Positions 41,339 to 50,672 of a stretch of DNA of 64,000 bases are shown here, in pieces (the stretch's first letter is position 1; the number at the start of each line of letters is the position of its first letter). The notes beneath the pieces are model-generated. The model ran no database searches. It saw nothing but the letters and a program-made list of their open reading frames with translations, and was not told the origin of the DNA. The stretch is taken from NCBI GenBank assembly GCA_030123625.1, contig CP126121.1, positions 62,001-126,000 of the forward strand. Reading direction: 5' to 3'. The DNA is from Nitrospira sp. GTDB taxonomy: Bacteria; Nitrospirota; Nitrospiria; Nitrospirales; Nitrospiraceae. Made by a program: the position numbers and the translations under genes.

Positions 41339-42787
41339 TTAATAAATTCCAAGCTGGCGCAACTTTTGTCGGCTGAGTGGGCGGCCTGTTCCTGTATCGT
41401 ACATTTGGACTTGGTGCCGACCTTGTTGAGAGCAGAGAGTGATGTTGCCGCAACAAGCATTCGCCAGGTCGTCCCTCCCTCCTGGAGGATGATCAATTGA
41501 GTCTTTGCCGCTGCGGGCGGTGCGGCGTTCAAGCTGCATCAGTTCAAGCGTGAGTGGTTGGATATCGAGCAGACTCAATGCCCCTTGCGAGAACAAGGGG
41601 AGGACTTCAAGATAGAGTTCTGATTTGGTCAGCTCGGAGTGTTGATACGTAATGCCATTTTTGTCGAAGGCCTCGCGGACCCATTCACCTGAATATCTGT
41701 CGCCAGTGACCGTGTAACAGCGATACGACTTAAGCAAATTGGAGAACTCTTTCGCCACGGCGCTTGGATCAAATGGTGGTTTGATACCTCGACAGACATC
41801 CAAGACGTATCGCTCACCTTCTGTATGTGCAATACTCAACGCGAACGAGTCGTGTACACCGCCTGACGGATCGCAAAAAGCGGTGTAGTGGTAACGGTCT
41901 TGGGGCGCACGCTCATGGCGTCCTCGCTCAATGGCTTGCTCGATGAGTTCATAATCCAAGAAAGTGCCCACGTCGCTCCGAAATTGCGCCAGGTATTCGG
42001 CGCTAGCCGCTGCCGGATCAAGTTCCATGGCACGGTCAATGATCGATTGCGGCACGCAGGGGTTCATTCGACGAGTCTCGGACTGGACTATCAAAACGCT
42101 CGATTCATCTTTTCCATAGTGGCGTTTATGCGCCTCGTAGAGAGGACCACTTCGCTTGTACGGAGAACTGAGACCGAGTAGGAGGGCTCCAGGAATCGTA
42201 GCCATGGCCGGCCGCAATGCAGCCAAGATTTCCTCGGCGGGATTGCTCGACTCTTCACTCCGCCAAAACGCAATTTCATCACACAGAGCAGCGAGCACCG
42301 TATAACCTCTGATCGTCCTGTATGAGGCCGTCATAATCTCAATGGTCACGCCGTTGGTCAGGTCAATCGACTCGGTGTCCTCGCGTTCGATCATTCCGGC
42401 CAGCATCGGTACAGACTGCAAGATGGCTTTGAGATACCGCATAATGATTCTGGACTGCTTTTTGTCGGTGGCAATGACCGGAATCACACCGCGTTCGCCG
42501 GGACCAAGGCAGGAACGATAATCTCGAAAGCACGCCAGGAAGGCGGCAATCAGAGCAACGATGAAGCTCTTGCCGCTCCGTCGTCCGCAAATGAGCCACG
42601 CTTCCGAGACTGGACCTGCAGGCGGATGCTGGCGTCCGGTGAGTTGCCGGAAGATGGAAAGATCCTCATCCGACATCGGCAGGCCAAAAATCGCTCGAAG
42701 CACGACAAGCCACGCCTGCCACGTTGCAAGATCTTTGAACAGCGGTCGGAGCAGCTTTGCATCGTGAATTGCGTCCAAGATGGTCAC
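41339..42787 (-). CDS. Phage terminase large subunit
   Basis: 482 residues from GTG at 42787, with GGAGGAG before it and six bases after the preceding stop. The ATPase part has Walker A GRRSGKS (68-74) and Walker B LAALCDEIAFW (D170/E171). The nuclease part has D306 in FCDPSGGVHDSFA, GDRYSGEW and GGRDDLANA near the end, the RNase H-like acidic residues. The enzyme packs DNA into empty heads. With no capsid genes in the element, it may redirect a helper's packaging. It looks complete. Confidence 0.92.
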   Translation of the reverse strand: MTILDAIHDAKLLRPLFKDLATWQAWLVVLRAIFGLPMSDEDLSIFRQLTGRQHPPAGPVSEAWLICGRRSGKSFIVALIAAFLACFRDYRSCLGPGERGVIPVIATDKKQSRIIMRYLKAILQSVPMLAGMIEREDTESIDLTNGVTIEIMTASYRTIRGYTVLAALCDEIAFWRSEESSNPAEEILAALRPAMATIPGALLLGLSSPYKRSGPLYEAHKRHYGKDESSVLIVQSETRRMNPCVPQSIIDRAMELDPAAASAEYLAQFRSDVGTFLDYELIEQAIERGRHERAPQDRYHYTAFCDPSGGVHDSFALSIAHTEGERYVLDVCRGIKPPFDPSAVAKEFSNLLKSYRCYTVTGDRYSGEWVREAFDKNGITYQHSELTKSELYLEVLPLFSQGALSLLDIQPLTLELMQLERRTARSGKDSIDHPPGGRDDLANACCGNITLCSQQGRHQVQMYDTGTGRPLSRQKLRQLGIY

Positions 42788-42791
42788 AACG

Positions 42792-43088
42792 TCACTCCTC
42801 CAAATTTCCACCTGCGTTTGCGAGCCGGATGCTCCAATCACGGAGCTGCGTTCTATCGCGGCTCTCAAGACGTCGCAGGATGACATCGTGGGTGTACCGT
42901 TGCACGTCGGCTGGTGAGTGCTCTGGGTATTGAATGCCAATCTCGCCTTGGAGATTCTTTTGTTGCTCGGCCAAATCAAGTTTGGTCTCTAGCGACGAGA
43001 CGATGAAGTTGAGTGATTCCTCGATAGCCTTCGTAAGAGCGGATTGCTGTTTTGCTAACTGGTTATAATTTTCGACGGCTGCACTCAT
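42792..43088 (-). CDS. Small coiled-coil protein upstream of the terminase
   Basis: 98 residues from the ATG at 43088, with AAAGGAG in front. A helical, Gln- and Glu-rich protein: YNQLAKQQSALTKAIEESLN, FIVSSLETKLDLAEQQKNLQ, then YTHDVILRRLESRDRTQLRD. It lies six bases before the terminase start, the place where small terminase subunits are usually encoded, but no HTH is evident. Function unknown. Confidence 0.7.
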   Translation of the reverse strand: MSAAVENYNQLAKQQSALTKAIEESLNFIVSSLETKLDLAEQQKNLQGEIGIQYPEHSPADVQRYTHDVILRRLESRDRTQLRDWSIRLANAGGNLEE

Positions 43089-43214
43089 TGGTTGCTCCTT
43101 TGTTAGATGAGGCGGAAATGTCCTGGCGTTTCCATAATGTCTCCTTTGGCCTAACTTCGGCGAGGCACCCCACCGGGGCAACCTCGCCTGGGCCGGGGCA
43201 GGCCTGCCGCGACT

Positions 43215-43916
43215 TTACGTTGACGCCCCAGCAAGTTGAGGCACGTCGGCTATGTCCGCACCCAAATTGTCACGAAGGATTTTAGGTTCCACGCCGATTT
43301 CTTCCGACAACCATTTGCTGATCCAATCTCGGATCATCACGAGAAATTCCAATAAGAGTTCGGCCTGCTCAAGGTTCGTGTGATCTTGCGGTCTGAGACG
43401 CGCGGCCCGTTCAAACAAGACTCGTTCTTTCACGTCCTGCGGGACCATTTCGCCTTCCGGATGACTTAACATCGCGGCCAACGTCTTCACTTCGTCTTTT
43501 TCGCCAGCCAGCGCAAAGCGTTTGGTGCGACCGTTAGGGTCGAGCACGTCCAGCTTTTGCCAGAGATAAATGAACGTCGAGATACGCTCTGCTGGGTCCT
43601 TGATCGTTGAGTCGACTGCGAGAAACTCTGACCGGAGGCGCTTGACCTTTGCCTCTAAGTCCTCGATCTCCTTCTTCTGCCACTTCAAATTCTTGATGGT
43701 CTCGTCGATGGCATACTTTTTCAGCTTCTCCCTCTGCCCTTGTTGACTCAAGCCAAGATTCGCCATAATTTTATGGTCTTCGCGCTGGAACTCTTCTAAG
43801 AGCGTCTTTGTGTCGCGGATGTGCGTCCGCTTGGTATTGAAGGAGTCAGTGGTCAGCCCGGTATTGCGTGCCATCTCCGTGTCCAATGCGCTCGTGATCC
43901 GTACTGGCGTTGACAT
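43215..43916 (-). CDS. Coiled-coil protein of unknown function (island)
   Basis: 233 residues, highly charged and helical: NTKRTHIRDTKTLLEEFQRE, KKYAIDETIKNLKWQKKEIE, DLEAKVKRLRSEFLAVD. A long coiled coil spans about 55-100, and the second half has GEKDEVKTLAAMLSHPEGEM. No family recognised. It starts three bases after the preceding gene's stop, so it is part of the same transcript. A scaffold or DNA-binding role is conceivable but not supported. Confidence 0.7.
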   Translation of the reverse strand: MSTPVRITSALDTEMARNTGLTTDSFNTKRTHIRDTKTLLEEFQREDHKIMANLGLSQQGQREKLKKYAIDETIKNLKWQKKEIEDLEAKVKRLRSEFLAVDSTIKDPAERISTFIYLWQKLDVLDPNGRTKRFALAGEKDEVKTLAAMLSHPEGEMVPQDVKERVLFERAARLRPQDHTNLEQAELLLEFLVMIRDWISKWLSEEIGVEPKILRDNLGADIADVPQLAGAST

Positions 43917-43919
43917 TGT

Positions 43920-44360
43920 TTATTCTCCTTTACTGGGTTGTGGCTCCGTTGATTGAGGAGCCTGTTGTAGAGCCGTGGGCTCCAGTTGTTTGCGTGCTTC
44001 AATGTATTCGTGTAGGGGTGGAATCTTTTTCGCCCGACGTCGCAATCCGATCTTCGACAAGAGACCGGCTAATGCGTTTATGGACGCGATGTACGCGTGT
44101 ACTTCCACTGTCCCGCCTTTCGCCACGATCAATTCCATTCGCTCGATATGTCGTTCCAGAAAAACAATTCGTTTGCATAGCGATTGTTCTTGAAACGAAA
44201 GGCTCTCAAGTCCACCGAGATCCGAGGCGAGGGCGTTGAACCGTTCGTGGAGTGCTTTCACCGCGGTGACTCGTCCGTCCATCTTTTGGATAAAGTCCGC
44301 TCGATACCGTTTGGAGATGTCGGTCGGTTTTGTTCCTATTCCACTATTCTTCCCGCCCAT
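43920..44360 (-). CDS. Island protein starting MGGKNSG, unknown function
   Basis: 146 residues: MGGKNSGIGTKPTDISKRYR, FIQKMDGRVTAVKALHERFN, then RIVFLERHIERMELIVAKGG. Helical middle and a Pro/Gln-rich tail. Genes opening with MGGKNSG or similar are common just before terminase genes in phages, where some are small terminase subunits. The resemblance here is limited to the opening. It overlaps the preceding frameshifted gene by 17 bases. Confidence 0.65.
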   Translation of the reverse strand: MGGKNSGIGTKPTDISKRYRADFIQKMDGRVTAVKALHERFNALASDLGGLESLSFQEQSLCKRIVFLERHIERMELIVAKGGTVEVHAYIASINALAGLLSKIGLRRRAKKIPPLHEYIEARKQLEPTALQQAPQSTEPQPSKGE

Positions 44361-44759
44361 CGTTTTCCCTTCGCCGAGCTACAATTTCCCTACGGCATTC
44401 ACTACGCTCGGCCAAAATGCGTGCTAAGTCGTTGAGATTCTTAGACCAAGGTGCGGTCTTAAGAACCTCCGGTCGATAACATATTGTTGGGCGATACGAG
44501 GCTTCCTTCGAACTGCGCTCGTCTCGCACCTCCTGCAATGGTTTAAGCGGCTTAACGGGCTGGTCCTTCGCACCTTCCTTCCATCCGGCTTCGATCCTAA
44601 TGGGGGAAGTACGGGGAAATACGGGAAGTGGGTTCTTAGGGTTCTTTGGGCCTGTTCTATCCGTGCCCGGGTTATAACTGTCTTTTTGGAAAATCCAGTT
44701 TCGACCCGAGATCTACGGTAAAACGCAAAAGAACACACTTTTCGGGCTTTTTTTGTCAC
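44344..44759 (-). pseudogene. Frameshifted small gene between primase and MGGKNSG gene
   Basis: A GTG at 44759 overlaps the primase stop (GTGA) and opens a frame beginning MTKKARKVCSFAFYRRSR. After about 44,712 a different frame has the stronger coding character: NWIFQKDSYNPGTDRTGPKN, PIRIEAGWKEGAKDQPVKPL, then ARILAERSECRREIVARR to a stop at 44344. This second frame has no ATG or GTG for 170 bases, so the two halves are probably one gene broken by an indel. A run of seven As near the start is error-prone. Function unknown. Confidence 0.45.
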
Positions 44760-47527
44760 AAAGAACCCACTTCCTTCTCCCGCCTCTTTACTTCATACCG
44801 CGCCAGACCGTTTTTCATCGTCCGGTCGAGGTATAAAACGACTCCCCACTCGTTCACCGCATTCCGCCCCAAGAGTCTCGATAGGGCATGTCCCACCGAC
44901 CGCTCACTTTTAATGTCTTTCACCCGTAGGGCTAAGAGGGTTTCCCTCAAAATCGGGTCCGGCCCGAACCATTGCTCAGACCCCTCGGCGGCACGTCGTG
45001 GATTCGCATCCGTGACAAGATCACTGGCGCTGAATTGCTTGCCGTCGTACAAATGACGTAAGTGGTGCAGCAGCGCCCGATGGGCGCCGAGTTCCGGCGA
45101 GGTCTCAATGTTCATATCGAACACCGTGCCCACATCCTCCTGCCCGGACCAAAGCAAGGGATGCCGAACCAGCCGGTCCCACTGGGGAAAACGGGATGGG
45201 GCAACCTGAACCGGTTCGTTGTGTGTGAGGTATCCGGCAATCACTCCAATGACGTGACGGAGAACCACGTCTCGAATCTCTAAGGCGTGGCGGATGAGAT
45301 CGGGATAGGTGAATTGTCGCTTATGGGGACTGACTTCTTTCGTCGTGAGTCGAATCGGAATAAAACGGGACGCTTCGTCATTCGACAATGTCACGTTGTT
45401 GCCCGTCAGGATAAAGACGACACTCGTCGATACCACCGCGTCACGATTATGCCCAAGCAACCGACCTTGCTTTGTGGCCGAGGTCATCGCGGCCGACAGG
45501 GCGGGTGAACGAAAAGACATTCCATCGCCGCAATTATCAAAGGTCACCACCTCTGGACTCCGTAGCAACGTCGACAAAAGAAGTTTTTGTACTTCCACAT
45601 CATCGTCCGGCCACGTAAAGATCGGCGCATCCGTGCCAGTCACGGCGCAATGAATTTTTCTTGCCAAACTTGTTTTGCCGCTACTTTGTGTCGAGGCCGT
45701 AATCAAAAACCCCGGGGACATATCCATTAACTTCCGCTCGACTATCGTGAAAAGCAGCGCAAGAGCTGCCGCGATATCCAAGCCAGATGCAAACTCAAAT
45801 CCATCAAAAAGATCCCGCACGATGTGGTCAACCGCTTCGCGGGCTTCCGCTTGGGAATACGGGCGAAGTCCTTCGATGTGAGGACCGTAAAGAAAAAGGC
45901 CAGTGGTCGGGTCAATTCCTGAAGCCGCGATAATTTCCCCAGTTCGAATGACCTGAGGATGGGCCGAGAGGCCAATAACAGTTCGGATGAAGCGCGGATT
46001 GACCAGGATCTGATCCAGGATACTGTGCGGCACGCCGATTAGTGTGGAACCGGATTCAGTGAAGATCTGGAGAACCGTCGCGCGTTCAACTAGCGGAAGC
46101 AGTTTGGCCCTGGTCATCAAATCGAGTTGGCCGGTTGGCACTGAAGAGACATCGCTATCCGCTTGGTGCGTATGCGGAAGGGTTTGCCGACAAAACCGCA
46201 CGACGCTGTCGCCAAATCGGACACATTCCCCTTCGGTGAGTCGTGCCACCATCGCCGCTTCCACTTGGTGGGCGACGTCGCAGACATCTTCGGGGCGAAA
46301 CTCGATAATGGTCCGGCGCCCAATGCGCTGCTGGGCGGCCTCCCGTTTTTTCTGTTCGTGCTCTTCGCGCAGCCTGGCTTTGAGCAGATTCACGCCGGTG
46401 CCGAGGAGCCGCGCAAGTTCCGTCAAGACCGTGTGGCGGTCTTCCGCATTCAGCCCCCTCACATAGTCCTTCCAGGTGGCCTTAAGGTCGTCGATGGACA
46501 AGGCACGTAGTTTCGCTAATCGCTCGGCCACGGTCAGAGGGGCTTGGTAAGTCTCCGTTACAGTGGCGCACGCGTTGGCGATACATTCCGCCCCATAAGT
46601 GCTCTCATTCCGCCGTTCATCCCATTTCTCCCGCATCAGCTTACTCTGACGAAACATTCGATCCATTCGTTCGGGATTGCGGCCATACCAGTATGCGAGA
46701 TAACAACACAAGGCGCTGTCTGCTTCCGATTGGGATGGGTAGTCGCCGATCCAATCACCCGCCCATAGCTTCTTGATCTTCGTACCGTTCTTTGAGCCAA
46801 AGGCACGCGCCAATTGCGTCTCATCATCCTCGGGAATAGGCTCGGACGGCTTTTCCGTTTTCTTGGTTTCTTCTAAAGGCACCAATACCGACTCAAGCCC
46901 GTTCACAATAGCGCCGGTTCCCCCGGGAACCGCTCTGACGAGGACTGGTTCGAGCGAGCGACCAGCTTTGGCCTTCTTAGCGTTGGGCCAGTTCAACGTC
47001 CCATCGATACGCCAGACGTGGGCAATATCACCCGTTCCGGCATCGCATTTGGCTGTCAATTGCAGGCGCTTGGCGAGCGTCTCCGCGTGCGCAGCGTCCG
47101 ATGGATCGAGAAAGTAGCCGGTTTGAAAACGGCCTGGAGAGCTTTCGAGCGCATAACTCGGCGCAAGGGGAACTCGGTTTGGCCAATCCACAGCATTGGC
47201 ATCATCGTAATCAGCAACCAACCCGAGCACCGCTACAATATCTTCCTTACCTCCTCGGCTCCCTATAGGCAGATTGGGGCGCATCAGAACGAGGGCGGTA
47301 TAGACATTGACGTGGGGCAGGACCGTCCATTCCATTGTCTGCTCGACCATTCGGCTCACATCCCCAATGGGAAAGGGTTTGATCCTCGACGGGAGCTTCT
47401 TGCCGGAGGACGGATTTTGGCCATAGGCGACCAGCACCAGCTCTCCTTCTACCTCCGCTGCTTTGGCGCGCGTATGGATCATCTCCACAAACGAGGTAAT
47501 CGCCGCTCGGTTAGGAGTTGCGCTCAT
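44756..47527 (-). CDS. Primase-helicase with NrS-1-like domain
   Basis: 923 residues from the ATG at 47527 (GGAG six bases before). The N-terminal archaeo-eukaryotic-type primase has the acidic motif VADYDDANA (D106, D108) and HVWRIDGTLNWPN like the RxPGT motif of RepB/PriS-type primases. Residues 262-320 (EADSALCCYLAYWYGRNPER to STYGAECIANAC) resemble the helix-bundle domain of the NrS-1 phage polymerase. Walker A TQSSGKTS is at 613-620, with Walker B VVTFDNCGD. It should prime and unwind at the island's origin for autonomous replication, the role of Rep/Pri in satellites. Confidence 0.85.
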   Translation of the reverse strand: MSATPNRAAITSFVEMIHTRAKAAEVEGELVLVAYGQNPSSGKKLPSRIKPFPIGDVSRMVEQTMEWTVLPHVNVYTALVLMRPNLPIGSRGGKEDIVAVLGLVADYDDANAVDWPNRVPLAPSYALESSPGRFQTGYFLDPSDAAHAETLAKRLQLTAKCDAGTGDIAHVWRIDGTLNWPNAKKAKAGRSLEPVLVRAVPGGTGAIVNGLESVLVPLEETKKTEKPSEPIPEDDETQLARAFGSKNGTKIKKLWAGDWIGDYPSQSEADSALCCYLAYWYGRNPERMDRMFRQSKLMREKWDERRNESTYGAECIANACATVTETYQAPLTVAERLAKLRALSIDDLKATWKDYVRGLNAEDRHTVLTELARLLGTGVNLLKARLREEHEQKKREAAQQRIGRRTIIEFRPEDVCDVAHQVEAAMVARLTEGECVRFGDSVVRFCRQTLPHTHQADSDVSSVPTGQLDLMTRAKLLPLVERATVLQIFTESGSTLIGVPHSILDQILVNPRFIRTVIGLSAHPQVIRTGEIIAASGIDPTTGLFLYGPHIEGLRPYSQAEAREAVDHIVRDLFDGFEFASGLDIAAALALLFTIVERKLMDMSPGFLITASTQSSGKTSLARKIHCAVTGTDAPIFTWPDDDVEVQKLLLSTLLRSPEVVTFDNCGDGMSFRSPALSAAMTSATKQGRLLGHNRDAVVSTSVVFILTGNNVTLSNDEASRFIPIRLTTKEVSPHKRQFTYPDLIRHALEIRDVVLRHVIGVIAGYLTHNEPVQVAPSRFPQWDRLVRHPLLWSGQEDVGTVFDMNIETSPELGAHRALLHHLRHLYDGKQFSASDLVTDANPRRAAEGSEQWFGPDPILRETLLALRVKDIKSERSVGHALSRLLGRNAVNEWGVVLYLDRTMKNGLARYEVKRREKEVGSL

Positions 47528-47918
47528 CGACGGCTCCACGTCCCGCGTGGCGCGAACAAATAGCGTCCATCGTCGAGTGACATCGCCATATCGATGTTCA
47601 GCTCCTTCGCGACTTTGACCAACGTTCGCTGTTCATCCTCAACGACAATCGGCTCCGAAAGAGCCACTCTTGGCCCTCGACCGAGCCCCAGTGCATCTGC
47701 CAGTGCTTCATAAACGACAGCCGGAAGAGAGCGTCCCAATGCGTCGGACACCATTCTTGGGCAAAGCGTTCTCTGTAGGGCGTCAGGAGGATTTCCAGCC
47801 AGCGCGGCATCCGACCGACGAGAACCGGCAGGATCAAATTCACGCGGATCATTCGACCGCGCTGAGTGACGATGGGGATATGTTCGCTTTTTTGAATCGG
47901 CTGGCGTAAAGTTTCCAT
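47524..47918 (-). pseudogene. Small gene with a probable frameshift
   Basis: The ATG at 47918 has AAAGGAG seven bases upstream and opens METLRQPIQKSEHIPIVTQR, then LEILLTPYRERFAQEW. From about 47,750 this frame turns into a Trp/His/Met-rich shadow. The neighbouring frame continues naturally with SLPAVVYEALADALGLGRGP, ALSEPIVVEDEQRTLVKVAK and ends on the primase start (ATGA). One indel near 47,750 would join both. Two overlapping genes are the alternative, but the second has no ribosome binding site. Function unknown. Confidence 0.55.
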
Positions 47919-47971
47919 TACACACTCCTTTGTACGAGCCGCGTCGGGGTCATCGTCCTGGCGCGGCTAAA

Positions 47972-48193
47972 TCATCGTTGTCGAGCCTTCCAATTAAGTT
48001 CAGCTTCAACAGCGCTCGTTCCCGGAAGACTTTTGAGAAATCGATCCAGTTCAGTTTTTTTAAAGACCAGTCGTTTGCCAATTTTTTGCCATGGGATGAG
48101 ACGGCGAGCGACCTTGTGCCGTACGGCTTTGGTGGAACAGTTCAACAACTCCGCAACCTGCGCCACATCATAAAAAATGGCCTTATCGCCCAT
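47972..48193 (-). CDS. AlpA/excisionase-like HTH protein
   Basis: 73 residues with a winged-helix DNA-binding pattern of the MerR/excisionase (HTH-17) type: FYDVAQVAELLNCSTKAVRH, KVARRLIPWQKIGKRLVFKK, TELDRFLKSL. Such AlpA-like proteins activate satellite and prophage gene expression or act as excision factors. It overlaps the preceding HTH gene by 11 bases and lies upstream of the primase operon, a fitting place for an activator. Confidence 0.82.
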   Translation of the reverse strand: MGDKAIFYDVAQVAELLNCSTKAVRHKVARRLIPWQKIGKRLVFKKTELDRFLKSLPGTSAVEAELNWKARQR

Positions 48194-48383
48194 GACGGTG
48201 CTCCGCGAGAACGCCCAGAATGCGAAGCTTCACCGCTGCAGGCATCGCCACCCTTTCGCGGAGCATATTGCTCAAAGATGCCGGATGGACTCGAATCCGG
48301 GCCGCGAGGATATACAGTGGTTGGCGCCAATGCCGGGTAATTTCAACGCGAAGTTCAGTTGCCGATATGCCTGTATTCTGCAT
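48183..48383 (-). CDS. Small HTH protein of the island control region
   Basis: 66 residues: ISATELRVEITRHWRQPLYI, LAARIRVHPASLSNMLRERV, AMPAAVKLRILGVLAEHRHG. The central part fits a Cro/CI-type helix-turn-helix (recognition helix around VHPASLSNML). It overlaps the AlpA-like gene. It could counteract the XRE repressor or set early gene expression. Confidence 0.65.
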   Translation of the reverse strand: MQNTGISATELRVEITRHWRQPLYILAARIRVHPASLSNMLRERVAMPAAVKLRILGVLAEHRHGR

Positions 48384-48428
48384 ATCGGGACTCTAACGAA
48401 TTTTTAGTTTTAAGGAAAAAAAGAAAGG

Positions 48429-48455
48429 CTCGGTAAAACCGAGAGTATCTTTTTT
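48429..48455. terminator. Bidirectional hairpin terminator
   Basis: CTCGGT-AAA-ACCGAG (48429-48443) is followed by a T run on the plus strand (48450-48455), and on the minus strand by TTTCTTTTT. For the minus strand it ends the transcript of the gene at 48499-48834. Confidence 0.6.
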
Positions 48456-48498
48456 GGGGCCCGCCCCCTAGGAGAGCGGACCCCGAAGGTGTGACGAC

Positions 48499-48834
48499 TT
48501 AGGAGTGGTCGTCAGCGAGGCGATGCGGACGCACGCGGATGGCCGACACCCGTTCGCCGTTATACTCGACGTTTTTGTCGATAAACAGCGCGATGCGCTG
48601 GCCAACCCAGTCGTCCATCTCATACCCGAATAGGCCGACAACTACATTGCCGTTGCCGACATTTAACGCAAAGCCCTTCTCCAGTTCTCTGAACCAGAGA
48701 ACCGGTTTCTTCGCAGGCTTCGCGCCGTACTTGAGATCCTCTTCGGTAACCGATTGAATCGTGACGACGGTGTCCCGATCCGTTGGCAGATCAGTGGCCC
48801 GAAGAAGCGTGATAGGTGGTTTGTAAATAGCCAT
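48499..48834 (-). CDS. Phage-type conserved protein, possible ssDNA-binding-like
   Basis: 111 residues from the ATG at 48834 (TTGGAGGA eight bases before). Text: MAIYKPPITLLRATDLPTDR, KPVLWFRELEKGFALNVGNG, GYEMDDWVGQRIALFIDKNV, YNGERVSAIRVRPH. The WVGQRIALF...VRP pattern occurs in small phage proteins near recombination or replication genes. A single-strand-binding or annealing-helper role is possible from that context only. It has its own transcript ended by the hairpin at 48429. Confidence 0.65.
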   Translation of the reverse strand: MAIYKPPITLLRATDLPTDRDTVVTIQSVTEEDLKYGAKPAKKPVLWFRELEKGFALNVGNGNVVVGLFGYEMDDWVGQRIALFIDKNVEYNGERVSAIRVRPHRLADDHS

Positions 48835-48922
48835 TACGTCCTCCAATGTTTGACGCTGCACCTATTGCAACGCCTTCTGGAGGAACTATGTCACGCGCTG
48901 ATCGAGCCAGGATAAAAAGGAA

Positions 48923-49579
48923 CTATGCCGCTCGACGAGACTTTCTTTTTCGGACCGGAAAGAAAGTGGTGTGCCGCTCAGAGTAGGCGGAATATATGGA
49001 GGAACGAAGCGATTTCATCTCAACAAGCCGTACCGGAGCGATACAGGCGACTGCAAATTTATGGAAGTTGCCGATGTAAAGATCGTCAGCATACGCGTTT
49101 GGAGAAAACTGAGGCATAATTCCTGTGGCGTCCTCAAAAATGCTCAGGAGCAGATTGACCGCACGATGGATCGCGTAGTTTTTTAACTTTCCGGTCTTCT
49201 GAAGGTTTACGTGAAAATTAGGTTTCTCTGCCGCTTGCCGCACAGTAGTTAAGCCTCTGCCGAAGAGGGAAGGCCAATCCATCCGGTCCTGGTCATCAAG
49301 GTGCCACTGCTCACGTACTCCAAGCGCCTCATAAGCCTGGGCTGCCATTTCCAGCCCTTTAATAATGTTTCTATAATGGTGGGCCCTCTTGCCCGAATAG
49401 GCCACGGCGCCTGGGACTAAAGTACCCTCCGACAAGTCCACCATCGTGGTGCTGATAATAAAAAGAATGCGGTCCCAGCTAACGTCAGCCTTCAACCCTG
49501 CTTTCTTCAAGGCCTGATAGATGGCCTTCTCTTCTTGCTTGGAGTATCCAGTTTCGTGGAACGGCTTTGCTTGGCGCAT
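48923..49579 (-). CDS. Unrecognised 218-residue island protein
   Basis: Soluble mixed protein: TGYSKQEEKAIYQALKKAGL, DRILFIISTTMVDLSEGTLV, GKRAHHYRNIIKGLEMAAQA, NYAIHRAVNLLLSIFEDATG, with a basic tail FFPVRKRKSRRAA. No family recognised. It is transcribed divergently from the TIR gene with 237 bases between, so it may share control with it. It could be cargo. Confidence 0.65.
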   Translation of the reverse strand: MRQAKPFHETGYSKQEEKAIYQALKKAGLKADVSWDRILFIISTTMVDLSEGTLVPGAVAYSGKRAHHYRNIIKGLEMAAQAYEALGVREQWHLDDQDRMDWPSLFGRGLTTVRQAAEKPNFHVNLQKTGKLKNYAIHRAVNLLLSIFEDATGIMPQFSPNAYADDLYIGNFHKFAVACIAPVRLVEMKSLRSSIYSAYSERHTTFFPVRKRKSRRAA

Positions 49580-49816
49580 CTGTCTCCTCCAGCGGTGTTG
49601 CTATTCGCACAGGCAATTGGATAGACAAAATCGATTCATCACGAACGCCCCGTATCACCCCGCTCGACTATACGCCGATTCTGGGATCTTGCGCTATCCT
49701 TCATTCGCACATACAATTACTTTTCCGTTTTGGAGGCCTATGGTCTTCTCAATTCCTCCACACCCCATTCGTTGCTTCTCGACATTAGTCTTCACACTTG
49801 AGCCAAAGGGGAAAAC

Positions 49817-50670
49817 GTGACAGCCTCGACCAAAGACATTTTCATTTGTCACGCGAGCAAGGATAAAGAAAAGGTAGCCTTCCCTCTGTTTCGAGCGTTT
49901 GAAGATTCCCAGATCTCCTGTTGGTACGACGAGGCAGAAATTCGATGGGGAGATAGCATAACCGAGAAGGTTAATCACGGGATGCGAATCTCAACATATG
50001 TCCTGGTCGTGCTGAGTCCAGCCTTCTTGGAAACGAGTTGGCCACAACGCGAAATGAATGCAGCATTAAACGTGGAGGCCTCATCAGGTGATGTAAAAGT
50101 ACTTCCCTTAATCGTAGGCAATGCTCAAGAGAGAGAGACAATTATCAAGCAATATCCTCTACTGAATGACAAATACCACCTCCCTGGAATGGCCAAGTTG
50201 AGCCAATAGTTCAAGCGCTTCAGGCAAGACTTAATCGCAAACCGGAATCAACATCCAGCCGTTCTCCTCAAACCAAACCAAGCCGAAGTATACCGATGCC
50301 TAAAATTCAGAGGGACTTTACTCAATTTGAAAAAGACACTTTTCTCCGTGAAGCTTTTTCATCGGCGGAGGATTATTTCCGGACGGCGCTTGCCAATCTG
50401 AAACGCGAAACAGTAGACGTTGAAACGGACCTAAATGAAATTCATAAATATAAGTTTATCTGTACCGCCTATATCAAAGGTGAATCGTATTCAGACTCTG
50501 ATAACTCAATGAATGATTGGCTGACTGTGAAAGACGACGGGCAGCAGTTGGGCTTTGAGACTTCAGGTATGTGGTTTAAGGCTGACTATTCAGGGCGAAA
50601 CTTTCTTACCGTTGAGGAGGCGTCGGAGTATTTATGGCGAAGGTTTACGGATAGATTGACAAGGAGGTAG
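49817..50670 (+). pseudogene. TIR-domain gene split by one frameshift
   Basis: Start is GTG at 49817 with AAGGGG upstream. The first 130 residues are a TIR domain: KDIFICHASKDKEKVAFPLF, ISCWYDEAEIRWGDSITEKV, VLVVLSPAFLETSWPQREMN, with E in the WxxxE position expected for NAD hydrolases. A stop at 50207-50209 ends it. From about 50,203 another frame runs on without a break (VQALQARLNRKPESTSSRSP) into the piece starting MPKIQRDFTQFEKDTFLREA and ending SEYLWRRFTDRLTRR. This C-terminal part is typical of one TIR family. So one gene was cut by a single-base change. TIR proteins act in antiphage defence. Confidence 0.8.
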
Positions 50671-50672
50671 CC

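Noticed and set aside
40930-41532. Long 200-codon minus-strand reading of the small XRE-coupled gene
   Set aside because: The first 143 codons run through the terminase 3' end and the XRE gene in a shadow frame. The ATGA overlap fixes the true start at 41103.
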